In this document: in pieces, positions 36,880 to 48,873 of the stretch
Layout of the letters: every line of letters starts with the position of its first letter
Numbering within the stretch: the first letter of the stretch is position 1
NCBI GenBank assembly: GCA_964058845.1
Contig: CAXKVR010000140.1
Location: 248,001 to 312,000 of the forward strand
From: Carex sylvatica
Lineage: Eukaryota; Streptophyta; Magnoliopsida; Poales; Cyperaceae
DNA length: 64,000 bases
Direction: 5' to 3'
Program-made: the position numbers and the translations under genes
The notes under the pieces: generated by a model
Told to the model about the DNA's origin: nothing
What the model saw: the letters and a program-made list of their open reading frames with translations, nothing else
Databases searched by the model: none

Positions 36880-39800
36880 ACGCTCTATGTATAATTTGGA
36901 GCGCCCAAACAAAGCCCTGACAATGAGAGCCCACTGGTCAGTGACTCAAATGGATTTTCACTGGATCAGGGATATAGGTCGACCTAGAGCACATAAAATA
37001 AACTTTGAGCACCAAGATGTCAGCGCACAGGCTCACCATGCGCCTAGACCACCCGAACTCAAGAGAAGAATGCTGAGTTTAAACTCAGCTCATTTGACCC
37101 CTTCAATCCGCGTACGTCCAGCATACGGTACGCCACGTTCAAGCCTCTACATGGCTCACTGAGCATCAAGCTCACCCAAAGAAAACAAAAGATTTAAGAG
37201 AGGAGGACACTTTAGCCAGATGGGCTGACATACGGGCCCCACTGCTAATATCACTCCTTCATTCTTCTTCTTTCTCCCTCTACTCTCTACCTAAATACCA
37301 GCAAACAATTCTTTCTCACAAACTTCAATTTTGACCGAGAAAGAATGAAAGGTTAAGTTGGGAACTTGAGCTCTGATGAAAATTACGCTTTAATATTTGG
37401 AGGGAATGCCAAATAAGCCTTTACGATGCTACTAGAGGCCTCAATTTAATGAAATGCGCGTTGAATTAAGCCTGGTGCATGCATGGGACAAGTTGTAGCT
37501 CGGGCACAACGGTTCTCGTCAAATTGGCTCATATAAAGGTGTAATAAGCACTGGGACACATTAATGAACGTGTCACGATGCCACAGGTTTTTTCTTCAGA
37601 GATTAAAATGCAAGAACTAAGGCAAGAGTATGATAAGCCCATTAAACTGCTGGCACAGTCTATCCTATGCCACTACAGCCATTAATGCACTAAGAGGTCC
37701 TCAGGACACGTGTCCAATGCACTTGAGGTAATGCCAAAATAGGAGAATCTTCTCCATAAGACATGGTACATGCAATGCACCCATTTCCCTCCAAATGGTA
37801 GTAAATCAAGGACTGTCATGCCATGCACTGCACCCAAGATGATCCAATGGCTAAAATATGCACAACACAGTATTTTTGACATGTCCAAATACAATTGGGT
37901 GATTCTCAGCCAGCAAGGCCCATATCATGAAGAAAACTAATCCAAACCATTAATCAAACAGTTGAGGGCAAGGTGAAAGCCAACTCAGCTAATGTTAAAC
38001 CCAAACCCTAGCAATTGCCCTATAAAAGGCACCCTAAATCAATCTAGAAAGACAAGTTAGGCATCATCAAACCTCTGCTGCAAACCCCTCTTAAGCAAAA
38101 ATCTCAAAACCAGTAGGCTAGCTAAGTGAAAACATGATTTTTTTTCTTCTTCCTCTATAGCAATCAAGTTAATAGGTAATTAATACCTAAATAGGATGTA
38201 AGCCCTTAGGGGCTGAGCTCTGTACAAACATTTAAAATGAATAAAGTTATTTTCAGTTGAAATTTGCCTTATTTTCTTTTACAGTCATGATTTTCTCTAT
38301 TTTTCTTTTCTTTTTCTTTTTAGGAGCTTATAGGTTAGTAAAAATGAGAAGGCTACATGATTGCATGGTTTGTGCAATGATTAGCCAAGCATATAGCCTA
38401 ATGGTCAATAAAAATACATTTTTGCTCACTATTTTTTTTCTTGAAAGAAAACACAATAAAATTGATGTTTTAGTAGTTGTTAGGATCTTTTAAACTTTGA
38501 TATGTATTTTAACACTAAAATATAAAGATATGTAAATAAATAAAATAAAAATTGAAAAACATGTCTTTTCTGCCTTTCTTTTGATCTCTTCTCTAAGTAC
38601 ATTTTTTAATTCCTTGTAAAATGATTGTGTGATGAAGATATAGGAAGTTAAGCCAGCTGGCTTCTTCTCATATCAGATTTACATTGATTATTTCACAAAA
38701 AATTACAAGAACAAATAAAATAAAACTATAAAATCCACCAAGGGGGTTCTGACAGGGTTGAGCCAGCTGGCTTCCCAGTTATAACTTTCCTAATTGCACA
38801 GTATAGGAGAATTAAGAGGACTTATGTGCAAATAGTGAGGGAAAAGGGACTTAGTTGTAAATAGGCATCAATTATGTTGATCATTGCCATTTGTCATACT
38901 GGCCCAATGATTTTTTAATGATATGTCCATTTAATTAAGTGAAAAGAACATTTAAAACACAATTTTTGACAAACCAGGTGTCTTCCTACAAAAATCCAGG
39001 CTCTAACAGCCTTTGATGTTTTGACATGATCATTAAATGAAGTTTTTGGAGCTTTGATCCTCATTTCTGTGTTGCTGGTACCAAACAGTAGCCTAAAAGC
39101 TACTAAAAATGGTTCAAATCACTAACCAGATAGTGCACCATGACTCAAAAGCCTCTGGCTAGTCCCTGGTACCTAACAAAGCATAGACTCAACATTAAAG
39201 TGCAAAGCAAACCCCACTGGTACAGTGTAACGCACTAAAAACTTTAATTTTGACCTCTACTAGAAAATAGCAACTCTGAACTGTTATAGGGACCAAATTG
39301 AGAAAGGGAACCCCCACCATCATGTAAAGCATTCAAAATACATGAAATAGGCATAAATTTTGAATTATTTGGATTTTTCTACAATTAATTGTGAATTTTC
39401 AAAGTTCAGCTTTTAAAAATGAAAAATGTTGAATTAAAATTGTCAAAATGACTTTCAATGCCCCTAGCACAAATAAAATCAAGAAAAATAGAAGTAAATT
39501 TCTAAAAATTCTACACAAGTACTTGAAACATATATCAAATTCTAAAATTTAGTACACAAGTAGTTGAAACATATTTCTTTGATCCTGTGAAAGGAAATCA
39601 CATACTTATTCACAAAATTTACAAGAAAGAGATCAAATTCAGAGATTAAAAAAAAAAATGAATTCAATGCCACATAATGCCAAAGCCCAGTTCAAGCTTA
39701 ACTTATGCTAAATTTATGCCTAAACCTCTTCAGGAAGCTCAACTAAACTCCTCTCAGCCCTTGAACAAGTCCCAGAAGCAATGTACCAATCATTGGTACC

Positions 39801-41300
39801 AATTCGGTACCAAACTGAGATACTAAAATCCAATCTATGCCTAAACCTCAATCAAGGACCAAATTGAAGCTACACACATCCTTTGGACACTTCCACGATG
39901 TTGAATAACCAAATAATTGAAGAAAATCATGAAGAAACCAAAGGAAATCAGATTGAAATCCAAACTGGAACCAAAACTCCATCTCAGCCGAGAACTACCT
40001 CGTCGGAACATCGCCGACTGCCGACAATGGGTGTAAAGTACTCCTGACACCAAGGCGATCACAACCATGCCTTTAGCCGGAGTCTCCATGGCTAAAAATT
40101 CACCGGAACCCTAAGCCCTAAAGCTCGGGCTAAACCCTAGTTCATATCTAAGTCAGCACGAACCTTGAAGCAACCTGAGACGTGTGATTTCAACATCAAG
40201 ATCAAAAGGCCCAAATTCAAACTCAAAACCAAATGGTCCCCTTACCGATGGACACCTCCTATCAGTTGACTGGATTAAATAAAATCTCGCAGTGCGAATT
40301 TAAAAGCCCAAGTGTTAAGATTAGAGGCCCAGTACAGATCTTGAAGCCCAATATCTAAATCTCGAAGCCCAGAGAACAAATTCAGTGGCCAATACCAATC
40401 TTAAACCCAAAAATTCCAATCCCAAAGTCCAAACACCAATCTTAAAGCCCAGAAATGATTAAATGAAACTCATTTTGCATAGAAACCCCTCTGACAATAA
40501 GAAATTCACAGCGCAGTCCTTGAAAATTTATAAATAGGTCCCTGGTGCCAGAAAACCTCTTCAAATAAGTCTTTGGAAGCCCAAATTGCACTCCAGACCC
40601 TGCCAAAGGCCCAAATCACAATTTCAAGTTCCTCAAAAATTTCAAATAGGCCCCTGGGAGTATAAAAACTTCACATAAAAGTAATTCCAAGTCATTTTTG
40701 GTCATAACTTATTCGTTTCAAGTCCAAATCGACTCAAACTAGTTTCAAATGAACCCAAATCAAATCCTCTATGTTTCTAAACCAAAATTGAACATGTTCA
40801 AACATCAGCCAAGTCCTGAAATGACCAAAACACCCCCTATACTTGACTCTTGACAAAATAAAAAGTATAAAAAGGGTATTTCAATGTATTTTAAAGATGT
40901 AAACCATAAAATGACATGATTATCATGTTTTGCATGATTTTAAAAATACAAATGTGCATCACATCATATGCATACATACACATGCATGTTCAAGGTCAAC
41001 CAAACCTGACCAAAGTCAACCAAACTTGACCAAATTGTACATGAGCCTTTCCTTTCACCCAAATATTATCCAATTTATATCAAAATAGTCACAAATTCTG
41101 GGATGTCTTGAGGTATTCAGCATAAGACTTGGGAGAGTCCGCTGATGTAATTAACGATGGGGGCTTGCGCCCGTCGAGAGATAAACGTTTTCACAATCAA
41201 ACAATACGCCCTCGATAGACTGATTATGAAATGTAGGCCAGCCAAGGGTGGACCGTAATGAACAGTGGAAGGAAAAGAAAAGATATTTTGAGTTCAGTAT
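36880..41300. mobile_element. Possible large non-coding LTR-type element
   Basis: About 4.4 kb without any convincing frame. It is less AT-rich than its neighbours and carries promoter/terminator-like landmarks: TATAAAAGG at 38021 and an AATAAAG signal at about 38239. Repeated phrases such as AGCCAGCTGGCTTC occur at 38653 and 38762, and many AAGCCCA units at 40300-40460. A phrase near 39350 (AATTTTGAATTATTTGGATT) has a relative at about 52830. No primer site or paired LTRs were found, so this is a tentative call. Small frames at 36887-37162, 37682-37894 and 39841-40089 resemble no known protein. Confidence 0.35.
38021..38027 (+). promoter_or_regulatory. TATA box, LTR-like context
   Basis: TATAAAA followed by GGCACC. 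An AATAAAG signal lies about 215 bases downstream. The spacing resembles an LTR R region. Confidence 0.35.
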
Positions 41301-41394
41301 TTCTTTCAATATCTCAAAATACGAGATATAATGAACATTTTATAAGTTATTTTTTAATTATTTTATTATTAATTTTTATAATTTTTTTACTGCT

Positions 41395-41680
41395 TGACCA
41401 TGTACTAAATGAATTCAAAAAATTTACCTGTACTTGAGTCAAGTGGTAAAAAAAAATAAAAAATTAATGCATTGAAATTAATTTATTAACCTTCTAATTT
41501 TGACCGCTCTATTTTATACTAAATTAATTCAAATATTTAAAATTTTCATATGTAGATGCATCACTCATAAGGTAGATGGGTTTTAATAGTTTAGATTCAT
41601 CATTTGAAGCCGATTCGATAGGTTTTAGTCTTGAATTTACTAAGAAACTTGATGAACTTAAGAACACCCTAGTTCTACTA
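41395..41680. repeat. Palindrome family 2, mainly one arm
   Basis: Carries TTATTAACCTTCTAATTTTG, ATGCATCACTCATAAGGTAG and an end reading TTAAGAACACCCTAGTTC, matching the copy at 48499-48873. The other arm is degraded or missing. It runs into a TA/GA microsatellite. Confidence 0.55.
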
Positions 41681-41728
41681 TATATATATATAGAGAGAGA
41701 GATATATATATATATAGAGAGAGAGAGA

Positions 41729-42152
41729 GAGGTTGGCTAAGATCAAAGTGGTAGTTCTTGAGCTTTGGTGCTACCAATTCGTTTTATAATTTTCAAAGTT
41801 CAAAACATCGATTCGGACCGTTCAAGTTGATCTCTATATTAAAATGTGCTTGGAGACCAAATTTTATATTTTTATGAATTTTTTTACTATTATTAAGTCA
41901 CTTTGAAAATCACTGATTCAATGGTGGCTTTTGATTTTACTGTTTTGTCAAGCCACCGTTGGATCAGCGATTTTCAAAGTAGATTAATAAATAGTAAAAA
42001 AATTCAGAAAAATGTAAAATTTGGTCTTCAAGTACATTTTAATATAGAGATCAACTTGAATGGTTCGGGTCGACATTTTGAACTTTGAAAATTGAAAAAC
42101 AAATTGGTAGCACCAAAGCTCAGGAACTACCACTTTGATCTTAGCCAACCTC
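41729..42152. repeat. Palindrome family 1, copy B (variant arms)
   Basis: 424 bp between GAGGTTGGCTAAGATC and its inverse ending TTAGCCAACCTC. The outer arms differ from copy A (AAAGTGGTAGTTCTTGAGC), while the inner block with TGTGCTTGGAGACCAAATTT and ACTATT.ATTAAG is shared. GA and TA microsatellites flank it. Confidence 0.8.
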
Positions 42153-42154
42153 TG

Positions 42155-42192
<38 letters not shown>

Positions 42193-42194
<2 letters not shown>

Positions 42195-42580
42195 TGGGCT
42201 ATGGTACATTGCAATGCATAAGCATTTTTGTGCATTGGACTATAAATCACCGATTTAAAGTTCAAATGACCGATTTGTTCATCTTGTTCTCCATATTAAT
42301 ATGTGCTTGGAGACCAAATTTTATATTTTTTGGATTTTTTTTTATTATTTATTATGTCAGTTTAAAAATCGCTAATCCAACGATAAGAGTAAAATCAAAA
42401 GGCACCATTGAATCAACGATTTTCAAAGTGGCTTAATAAATAGTAAAAAAATTTCAAAAAAATGTAAAATTGGTCTCCAAGCACATATTAATATGGAGAA
42501 CAAGATGAACGATTTGGATCGGTCATTTAAACTTTGAATCCGATGATTTATGGTCCAATGCATAAAAACATATGTGATCA
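42193..42580. repeat. Palindrome family 1, copy C (variant arms)
   Basis: A third arm type: left GCAATGCATAAGCATTTTTG and GTGCATTGGACTATAAATC, right the inverse ending in CCAATGCATAAAAACATATG. The inner block TGTGCTTGGAGACCAAATTT is shared. A GA/TA microsatellite precedes it. The edges are approximate. Confidence 0.65.
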
Positions 42581-43384
42581 CCATATAATCATATATAGTT
42601 GTGTGACGATCCTCTTCGTAGGACTCTCCAATACGAGCTTTTAAGCTCACCTTATATACAAGTTAGACCATGACCACGTGCGTTTGGCTCATGTGTTACT
42701 AGTTGTATCATTTTTTTTTTAGTAATAGGAAAGGTGTGCCGACGAGATTTGGGCTACCATGAAGACGTAGGCATTTAAGTCGAACTCTGTTAACATCTCG
42801 CGTGTTCATCTCTCTTACTCTTATCTATTTATATTTCATTATTTGATTGACTATGGTTGTTATTTATTTACCTACCATCACGAAAAATGTCCAAGGTTCT
42901 TTTCCTTTCTAGGTGTCGTTAGGGACAACAACAATACCTTTCACAAAGTGCATAACATACAAAATAAAGATGTTTTGCAGACAAATCACTAAGTACGCAA
43001 TCTGTGCGGCATAAATTGTGAAGTGCAGTGTCGTGTGCGGCATCAACAGTATGTTGCACGGGATTGATTGGAGACTAAGTAATCTGATCTGGATACAGCT
43101 GTCACAAAATCCAACAAAATGGTGCCTCAGATATGGACCATACCGACCAGTACATATTATATCACCCCTGTGCAGAAGTATGTCGCTCTAGGAGTTAATG
43201 TGTATTCCTTCCATGTTGGTCCATATTAGGTCTCTCGTACGTACTGGTTGGTACAGTCTATACTAGAGACTTATTTTTTGTGTTGTGCAATTCTGATCGA
43301 TCTGATTTTTGCTCCATTGATGTAAAATAGACTCATAATATGGTTTCTGCATTAAAACACGAAGTATGACAGCAGTATCCTATT
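42581..43384. other. Non-coding flank of the Athila relic
   Basis: No frame of note. At 43120-43265 partly inverted GGACC / GGTCC-type phrases (GGACCATACCGACCAGTAC, GTACGTACTGGTTGGTACAG) recall the dyads in the young Athila, but with different bases. Confidence 0.4.
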
Positions 43385-44386
43385 TCACATAATAATCAAA
43401 CATAAAGGTGAGAAAATAAGGCAAAATCTAAGCCAAAATCCTACATAATTCATGATCATTTTGACCTTGATCAATTGGAATGAGTCTTTGTGAGTGCCCA
43501 AGTGCATGGACATGCCTTCGCCAATTTTCAAGGTATAGTTGATATCTCCCACCAATGTATTGAATGTGGCAAGGATGTGGTTGTTGTTGACTAGGAATTT
43601 AATGTTGACGTGAGGCACATTAAATGATTCGTCTTCTCATGCTAGGTTGATTTGGTGGTGTTGTGTAATGGGGGTGATGAAGCCTCTAACAGTGACTACA
43701 TGGTTGTTTCTTTCATCATCGACTACAGCTTTGAGGTGTTGGACGATGTGATGACCGAGATATGGTTGATGCTTGTGTCTTTTCATGAACCTCGTGAGAT
43801 ATATGTCCCTTTCCTTGACCCATGTGGTATCTTCATCACATGTGGCATCTTCACCTATAGGAAAAATTGAATTGAAGAGAATAATTACTTCTATGCTTGT
43901 AATGTGGCATGAGTCATTTTGATAGACCTTCCCTTCATCCATTGCAATGTTCTCCCAATAGGTTTCGCGCTTTTCTCGAGTCCCAATCTCTATTTCGCTA
44001 TGGCAAGGAATTGATAATATGTTGCAAAATTGCTCCATGGCGATTTCATATGGTTGATTGAAGAGTCAATACTTGATCATGTCACCTTCAAATTGTAAGG
44101 TTAAAAGGAATTCGATTGTTGGCCTATCATGGAACTTGACAATTTTGAGATTTGTTGTGAGATCCCAGATGCTAATGTTCTCAAGGGACACCCTCACGTA
44201 GTCATTGCATCCGAGTGTCTTCATCGTGTTCACGCACATGGCCTTGTTGTTGCATAGGGTTAGGTCGGTCATCTTTTAGGTTTGATCACACTCTTTCCTA
44301 GTTGCAAATTAAATTCTCATAGTCCTCAAGAGAAGTCTATCATCAGGGAGAGGAGGACTGGAGTTTTGGAATTTATTTTTGGCCAT
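43385..44386 (-). pseudogene. Athila-type second ORF relic
   Basis: A 334-codon frame starts at an ATG at 44386 and stays in one register to 43385. Four in-frame stops interrupt it: two TAA near the N-terminus (about 44310 and 44278), a TGA at about 44063 and a TGA at about 43634. Translated pieces include YVRVSLENISIWDLTTNL, RPTIEFLLTLQFEGDMIKY, LFNQPYEIAMEQFCNILSIP and KERDIYLTRFMKRHKHQPYL. The order of a LLTLQFEG-type segment, an R/stop-LFNQ segment and an EQFCNILSIPC segment resembles the ORF found after pol in Athila elements. The function of that ORF is unknown. No pol is seen nearby. Confidence 0.5.
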
Positions 44387-46111
44387 TATTGTCAGAAATT
44401 CGGGCTCTGATACGGACCGCACTAGGTAGTACGGATCCAATACGGACTATACTTAGTGAAATCTATGATTCTGGCAATCTGATTTTCTGGAAAGTTTTTG
44501 TGAAATTCGACACTTGGAAGGGAAATTGGAAGGGAAGATTTTAATTAAGGGTGGTGAATGGGCTCCAGGAGAGTGCATGGACTGGAGTAGTGCGTGGTTG
44601 TATTTGGTTAAAATTCGAATTCAAATTTGGCAGCGCAAAAAATAAAAATCAGTTATTTATGACACGGTCTGTATTACGGACCAATGTGTGTTATGCATAA
44701 TACCATAGACTCGGTTTTATTGTTTTAGGTAGGACATGGCTATTTAACGATCCAAAAACAGATAGTAATAAAAGCTATTGTCATATTACTAGTTTTATAT
44801 TTTGAATTGAGTTTATCTTATCTTTCTCCTCTGTCGAGTACTTGAGTTATCTTTTACAAGCGATGTATAGTATTAATTGCTTGTTTTTTAACATTTCTCT
44901 GTTCCAACAACACCATTGAGATTTTTTTTTTTTTTTTGTAACTTATAGTGTCTATTTTCTTCTCTTAAAATATTCAACGGGCCATTATCAGTTCTTATAT
45001 ATATGCATACAATTTTATACTGCACATGTAAGTAAATGTCAGCATACGTATATGTGATTGATACATCCACATTTTAAAAATATCTGTTGAAAATAATAAG
45101 GACCTGTTCGGCTTTTATTGTTTTTATGAGAAAAAAAATTCACTCAGAGTGAATTTTTTCTCTACAAAAACAGTGTTTTGACCATTTAAATTGGATCCGA
45201 ACCCAAATTCATTCTCGTTTCCAACTGGCAGCTGAACAGGCAGCATTTGTTCCTTGAGAGAAAAAAAAATAAGTCAAGGAGCATTCAATGTATGTAGCAT
45301 CTAACGTGTAGTCAGTCACCTCTAACTGGGCTAGACTTTATTTTCCTTTGAACTTATGAATCTCCTCGGAGAGCCGGGCTTACTTTCTGAGGAGAGAGAA
45401 AGAGAGAGAGGGCTACGCCGCATGCACATCGCCATGCCATGCATGAGTTGTAGCTGTCCGGGCTTGTGTTTTTTTGTAAGCTTTTTCCACCGAAAGGACA
45501 TATCGTTGCTACGTAGAAGGCCAGACAAATATGCCAGTGCTCTGCCATTTTTCATCAAATGCACGTTGCCTTTTTACATATATAGCCAATTAAGTTTACC
45601 GTATTTTTGAAAAGGTTCATGGCAGTTACTGCAATTAAGTTTAATTTCCGTAACTGCTCAAGTATATATACTTAATTTGCATTTGATTCACTGGTGACTA
45701 GGACGATACATTACTAGGTTAAATTCAGGACCTCCGATCTTCCAAAAGTTGGCTTAATACCTAATACGAATATATTGTGGATTATTTTCTAAATTCAGGA
45801 TATAAAAAATAAGATAGTAATTTATGTATCGGAACTCAAGAAAATTAATTATCTCTACAAGCCTCCTATAACATCATTTTAATTATATATATATATATTT
45901 CGGCAATCATTTAATCCTTTGAAGCTGTTTATGAGATGGTAATGTTGGTAATTTGGTGGTCAAAATTTCGTGGTGGCTTTAATTATAATAATGTTCACTT
46001 GTTTCATTGAGTTTGAGGTTCAATCATACATGTGGAGGAGTGACGCAAGATTGGTCTTGAACATTTCTAGATTTTGAAATGTTTTTTACAATATTCTAAA
46101 ACCTAGATATT

Positions 46112-46162
<51 letters not shown>

Positions 46163-46163
46163 G
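44387..46163. other. Intergenic, with a possible small MITE at 45102-45246
   Basis: At 44415-44460 and 44660-44710, phrases such as TACGGACCGCACTAGGTAGT recall the GTGCGG dyads and may belong to the relic element. At 45102-45246 a CCTGTTCGGCT / AGCTGAACAGG pair brackets a hairpin (AATTCACTCAGAGTGAATT). A related CCTGTTCGGCTAA start occurs at about 55688. The overlapping frames at 45331-45610 look like chance. The right end is a TA/GA tract. Confidence 0.4.
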
Positions 46164-46585
46164 GGGGTTGGCTACTATGCTTATATAAGCATATCCCCAC
46201 ATATGTTTATAACTCATTTTTGTATTTTCAATGTCCAAATGGTCGATCTGAATCGTTAGATGTGATCTCTATAAAGAAATGTGCTTGGAGACCAAATTTT
46301 ACATTTTTCTGAATTTTTTTACTATTTATGAAGTCAATTTGAATATCTCTGATTCAACGGTGGCTTCTGATTTTACTGTTTTGTTAAGCCACCGTTGGAT
46401 CAGCGATTTTCAAAGTGGCTTAATAAATAGTAAAAAAAATCAGAAAAATGTAAAATTTGGTCTCCAAGCACATTTCAATATAGATATCACATCTAACGGT
46501 TCAGATCGACCATTTGGACATTGAAAATACAAAAATGAGTTATAAACACATGTGGAGATATGCTTATATAAGCATAGTAGCCAAC

Positions 46586-46588
<3 letters not shown>
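46164..46588. repeat. Palindrome family 1, copy D
   Basis: 425 bp with copy A-type arms: GGTTGGCTACTATGCTTATA on the left and the inverse ending AGTAGCCAACCTC on the right. (TA)n and (GA)n lie on the left, and (TA)n of about 33 bases on the right. Confidence 0.88.
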
Positions 46589-46623
<35 letters not shown>

Positions 46624-46626
<3 letters not shown>

Positions 46627-46999
46627 GAGGGGTCAAGTTAATTTTTTGAGTTACAACAAGTTACAACATGTATTTTCTACATTTTCAAAGTTCAAATAGT
46701 CGATCCAAACCGTTATATGTGATCTCTACAATAAAATGTGCTTGGAGATCAAATTTTACATTTTTTGGAAATTTTTTACTATTTATTAAGATTGGTACAA
46801 AAACTAGTCAAATTCAGACCATTGAATTTTATACCCATCTTAATAAATAGTAAAAAAATTCCAAAAAATGTAAAATTTGGTCTCCAAGCACATTTTATTG
46901 TGGAGATCACATCTAACGGTTTGGATCGATGATTTGGACTTTAAAAATGTAGAAAATGCTTGTTGTAACTCAAAAAATGTTGTAACTTGGTCACTCCTC
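46624..46999. repeat. Palindrome family 1, copy E (variant arms)
   Basis: 376 bp with a fourth arm type: left GAGGAGGGGTCAAGTTA and GAGTTACAACAAG, right the inverse ending TGTAACTTGGTCACTCCTC. It keeps the common inner block AAATGTAAAATTTGGTCTCC and TTAATAAATAGTAAAAAAATT. TA/TG microsatellites flank it. Confidence 0.8.
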
Positions 47000-47027
47000 T
47001 ATATATATGTATATATATGTATGTATG

Positions 47028-47058
<31 letters not shown>

Positions 47059-47099
47059 ATATATATATATATGTATGTATATATATATATATGTATGTA
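47000..47099. repeat. (TA)n / (TATG)n microsatellite
   Basis: A pure alternating TA tract with interspersed GTATG, joining copies E and F. Frames rich in Ile and Tyr over it are artefacts. Confidence 0.9.
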
Positions 47100-47524
47100 G
47101 AGGTTGGCTACTATGCTTATATAAGCATATCCCCACATATGCTTATAACTCATTTTTTTGCTTCCAATGTCCAAATGGTCGATCTGAACCGTTAGATGTG
47201 ATCTCTATATTGAAATGTGCTTGGAGACTAAATTTTACATTTTTCTGAATTTTTTTACTATTTATTAAGCAACTTTGAAAATCGCTGATCCAACGGTGGC
47301 TGCACAAAACAGTAAAATCAGCAGCCACCGTTGGATTAATAATTTTCAAAGTGGCTTAATAAATAATAAAAAAATTCAGAAAAATGTAAAATTTAGTCTC
47401 CAAGCACATTTCAATATAGAGATCACATCTAACGGTTCAGATCGACCATTTGGACATTGGAAACACAAAAATGAGTTATAAGCATATGTGGAGATATGCT
47501 TATATAAGCATAGTAGCCAACCTC
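47100..47524. repeat. Palindrome family 1, copy F
   Basis: 425 bp with copy A-type arms. The centre has a variant loop around CAACGGTGGCTGCACAAAAC. Confidence 0.88.
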
Positions 47525-47594
47525 TATGTATGTATATATATATATATATGTATGCATATATATATATATATGTATGTATATATATATATGTATG

Positions 47595-47629
<35 letters not shown>

Positions 47630-47686
47630 GTATGCATATATATATATATGTGTATGTATATATATATGTATGTATATATATATATA
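47525..47686. repeat. (TA)n / (TATG)n microsatellite
   Basis: About 160 bp of TA with GTATG and GTATGCATA interruptions between copies F and G. Confidence 0.9.
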
Positions 47687-48111
47687 GAGGTTGGCTACTA
47701 TGCTTATATAAGCATATCCCCACATATGCTTATAACTCATTTTTGTGTTTCCAATATCCAAATGGTCGATCTAAACCGTTAGATGTGATATATATATTGA
47801 AATGTGCTTGGAGACCAAATTTTATATTTTTCTGAATTTTTTTACTATTTATTAAGCCAATTTGAAAATCTCTGATCCAACGGTGGCTTCTGATTTTACT
47901 GTTTTGTTAAGCCACCATTAGATCAGCGATTTTCAAAATGGCTTAATAAATAGTAAACAAATTGAGAAAAATGTAAAATTTGGTCTCCAAGCACATTTCA
48001 ATATAGAGATCACATCTAACGGTTCAGATCGACCATTTGGACATTGAAAATACAAAAATGAGTTATAAGTATATGTGAAAATATACTTATATAGGCATAG
48101 TAGTCAACCTC
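47687..48111. repeat. Palindrome family 1, copy G
   Basis: 425 bp with copy A-type arms. The right arm has drifted (TAGTCAACCTC). It ends in TA then ATT repeats. Confidence 0.88.
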
Positions 48112-48498
48112 TATATATATATTATTATTATTTTGAAAGCATGGTTCTTGAAATCAGATATTTTTTTTCTATTTGATATTTTTAATAATATCTATTTCTC
48201 TTCGTAAAGAGGTAAATTTATAATATTCGACTTGCGCTGTGGATGATGATATTTTAGATTCTTTTGTCTGATTAGAGCTTTCAAAGGAATATTTTTAGCG
48301 CCCACTTTTACAAGCCAGAATTCCACCTTGTAATGTGGGCCCAAAGGGATGAGAGGGCCGCCATATTGGATTAATCAATGCTTTACTTTTGGAAATGCAA
48401 AATGGTCCATGACCATGAGTCCATGAGCAAGCAAAGATATTTGCTAGTGAGATCGAGGTTAATTACTCCATGAATATATAGCATTGAGTAGCACAGGT
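48112..48498. other. Intergenic DNA
   Basis: No feature recognised beyond the short ATT tract at its left edge. Confidence 0.45.
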
Positions 48499-48873
48499 GT
48501 TTTTAAGTTTATCAAGTTTTTTTTGATAAATTTAAGTCTAAAATTCATCAAATTGATTTTAAATAATAAATTCGAACCATTAAATTCATCTATCTTATGA
48601 GTGATGTGTCTAGATGTAAAAAAAAAAAAAAATTGCATAAATTTAAAAAGTCGAAAAAACGTTCAAAAAATAAATGCAATAAAATTAATTTATTAACCTT
48701 CTAATTTTGACCACTTAATTTTATACTAAATTAATTCGAATGTTTTAAATATCTACATGTCGATGCATCACTCATAAGGTAAACGAATTTCAACGGTTCG
48801 AATTCGTCATTTAAAATTAGTTTGATGAGTTTTAAATTTGAGTTCACCAAATAAACTTAAGAAAACCCTAGTT
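48499..48873. repeat. Palindrome family 2, full copy
   Basis: Inverted arms: left GGTGTTTTTAAGTTTATCAAG, right the inverse around AATAAACTTAAGAAAACCCT. Shared inner motifs are ATGAGTGATG and TGCAATAAAATTAATTTA. It is non-coding and distinct in sequence from family 1. Confidence 0.65.

Noticed and set aside
36887..37162. 91-codon frame at the start of the LTR-like element
   Set aside because: There is no similarity to known proteins, and it lies upstream of a TATA/poly(A) pair that looks like U3 of an LTR.
42908..42930. Primer-site-like AGGTGTCGTTAGGGACAACA
   Set aside because: It is a partial match to the tRNA-Asp site with gaps, on the strand opposite to the nearby Athila relic, with no LTR end before it.
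46514..47835. Long frames rich in Ile, Tyr and Met/Val around the palindromes
   Set aside because: They are translations of (TA)n and (TATG)n microsatellites joined to palindrome arms.
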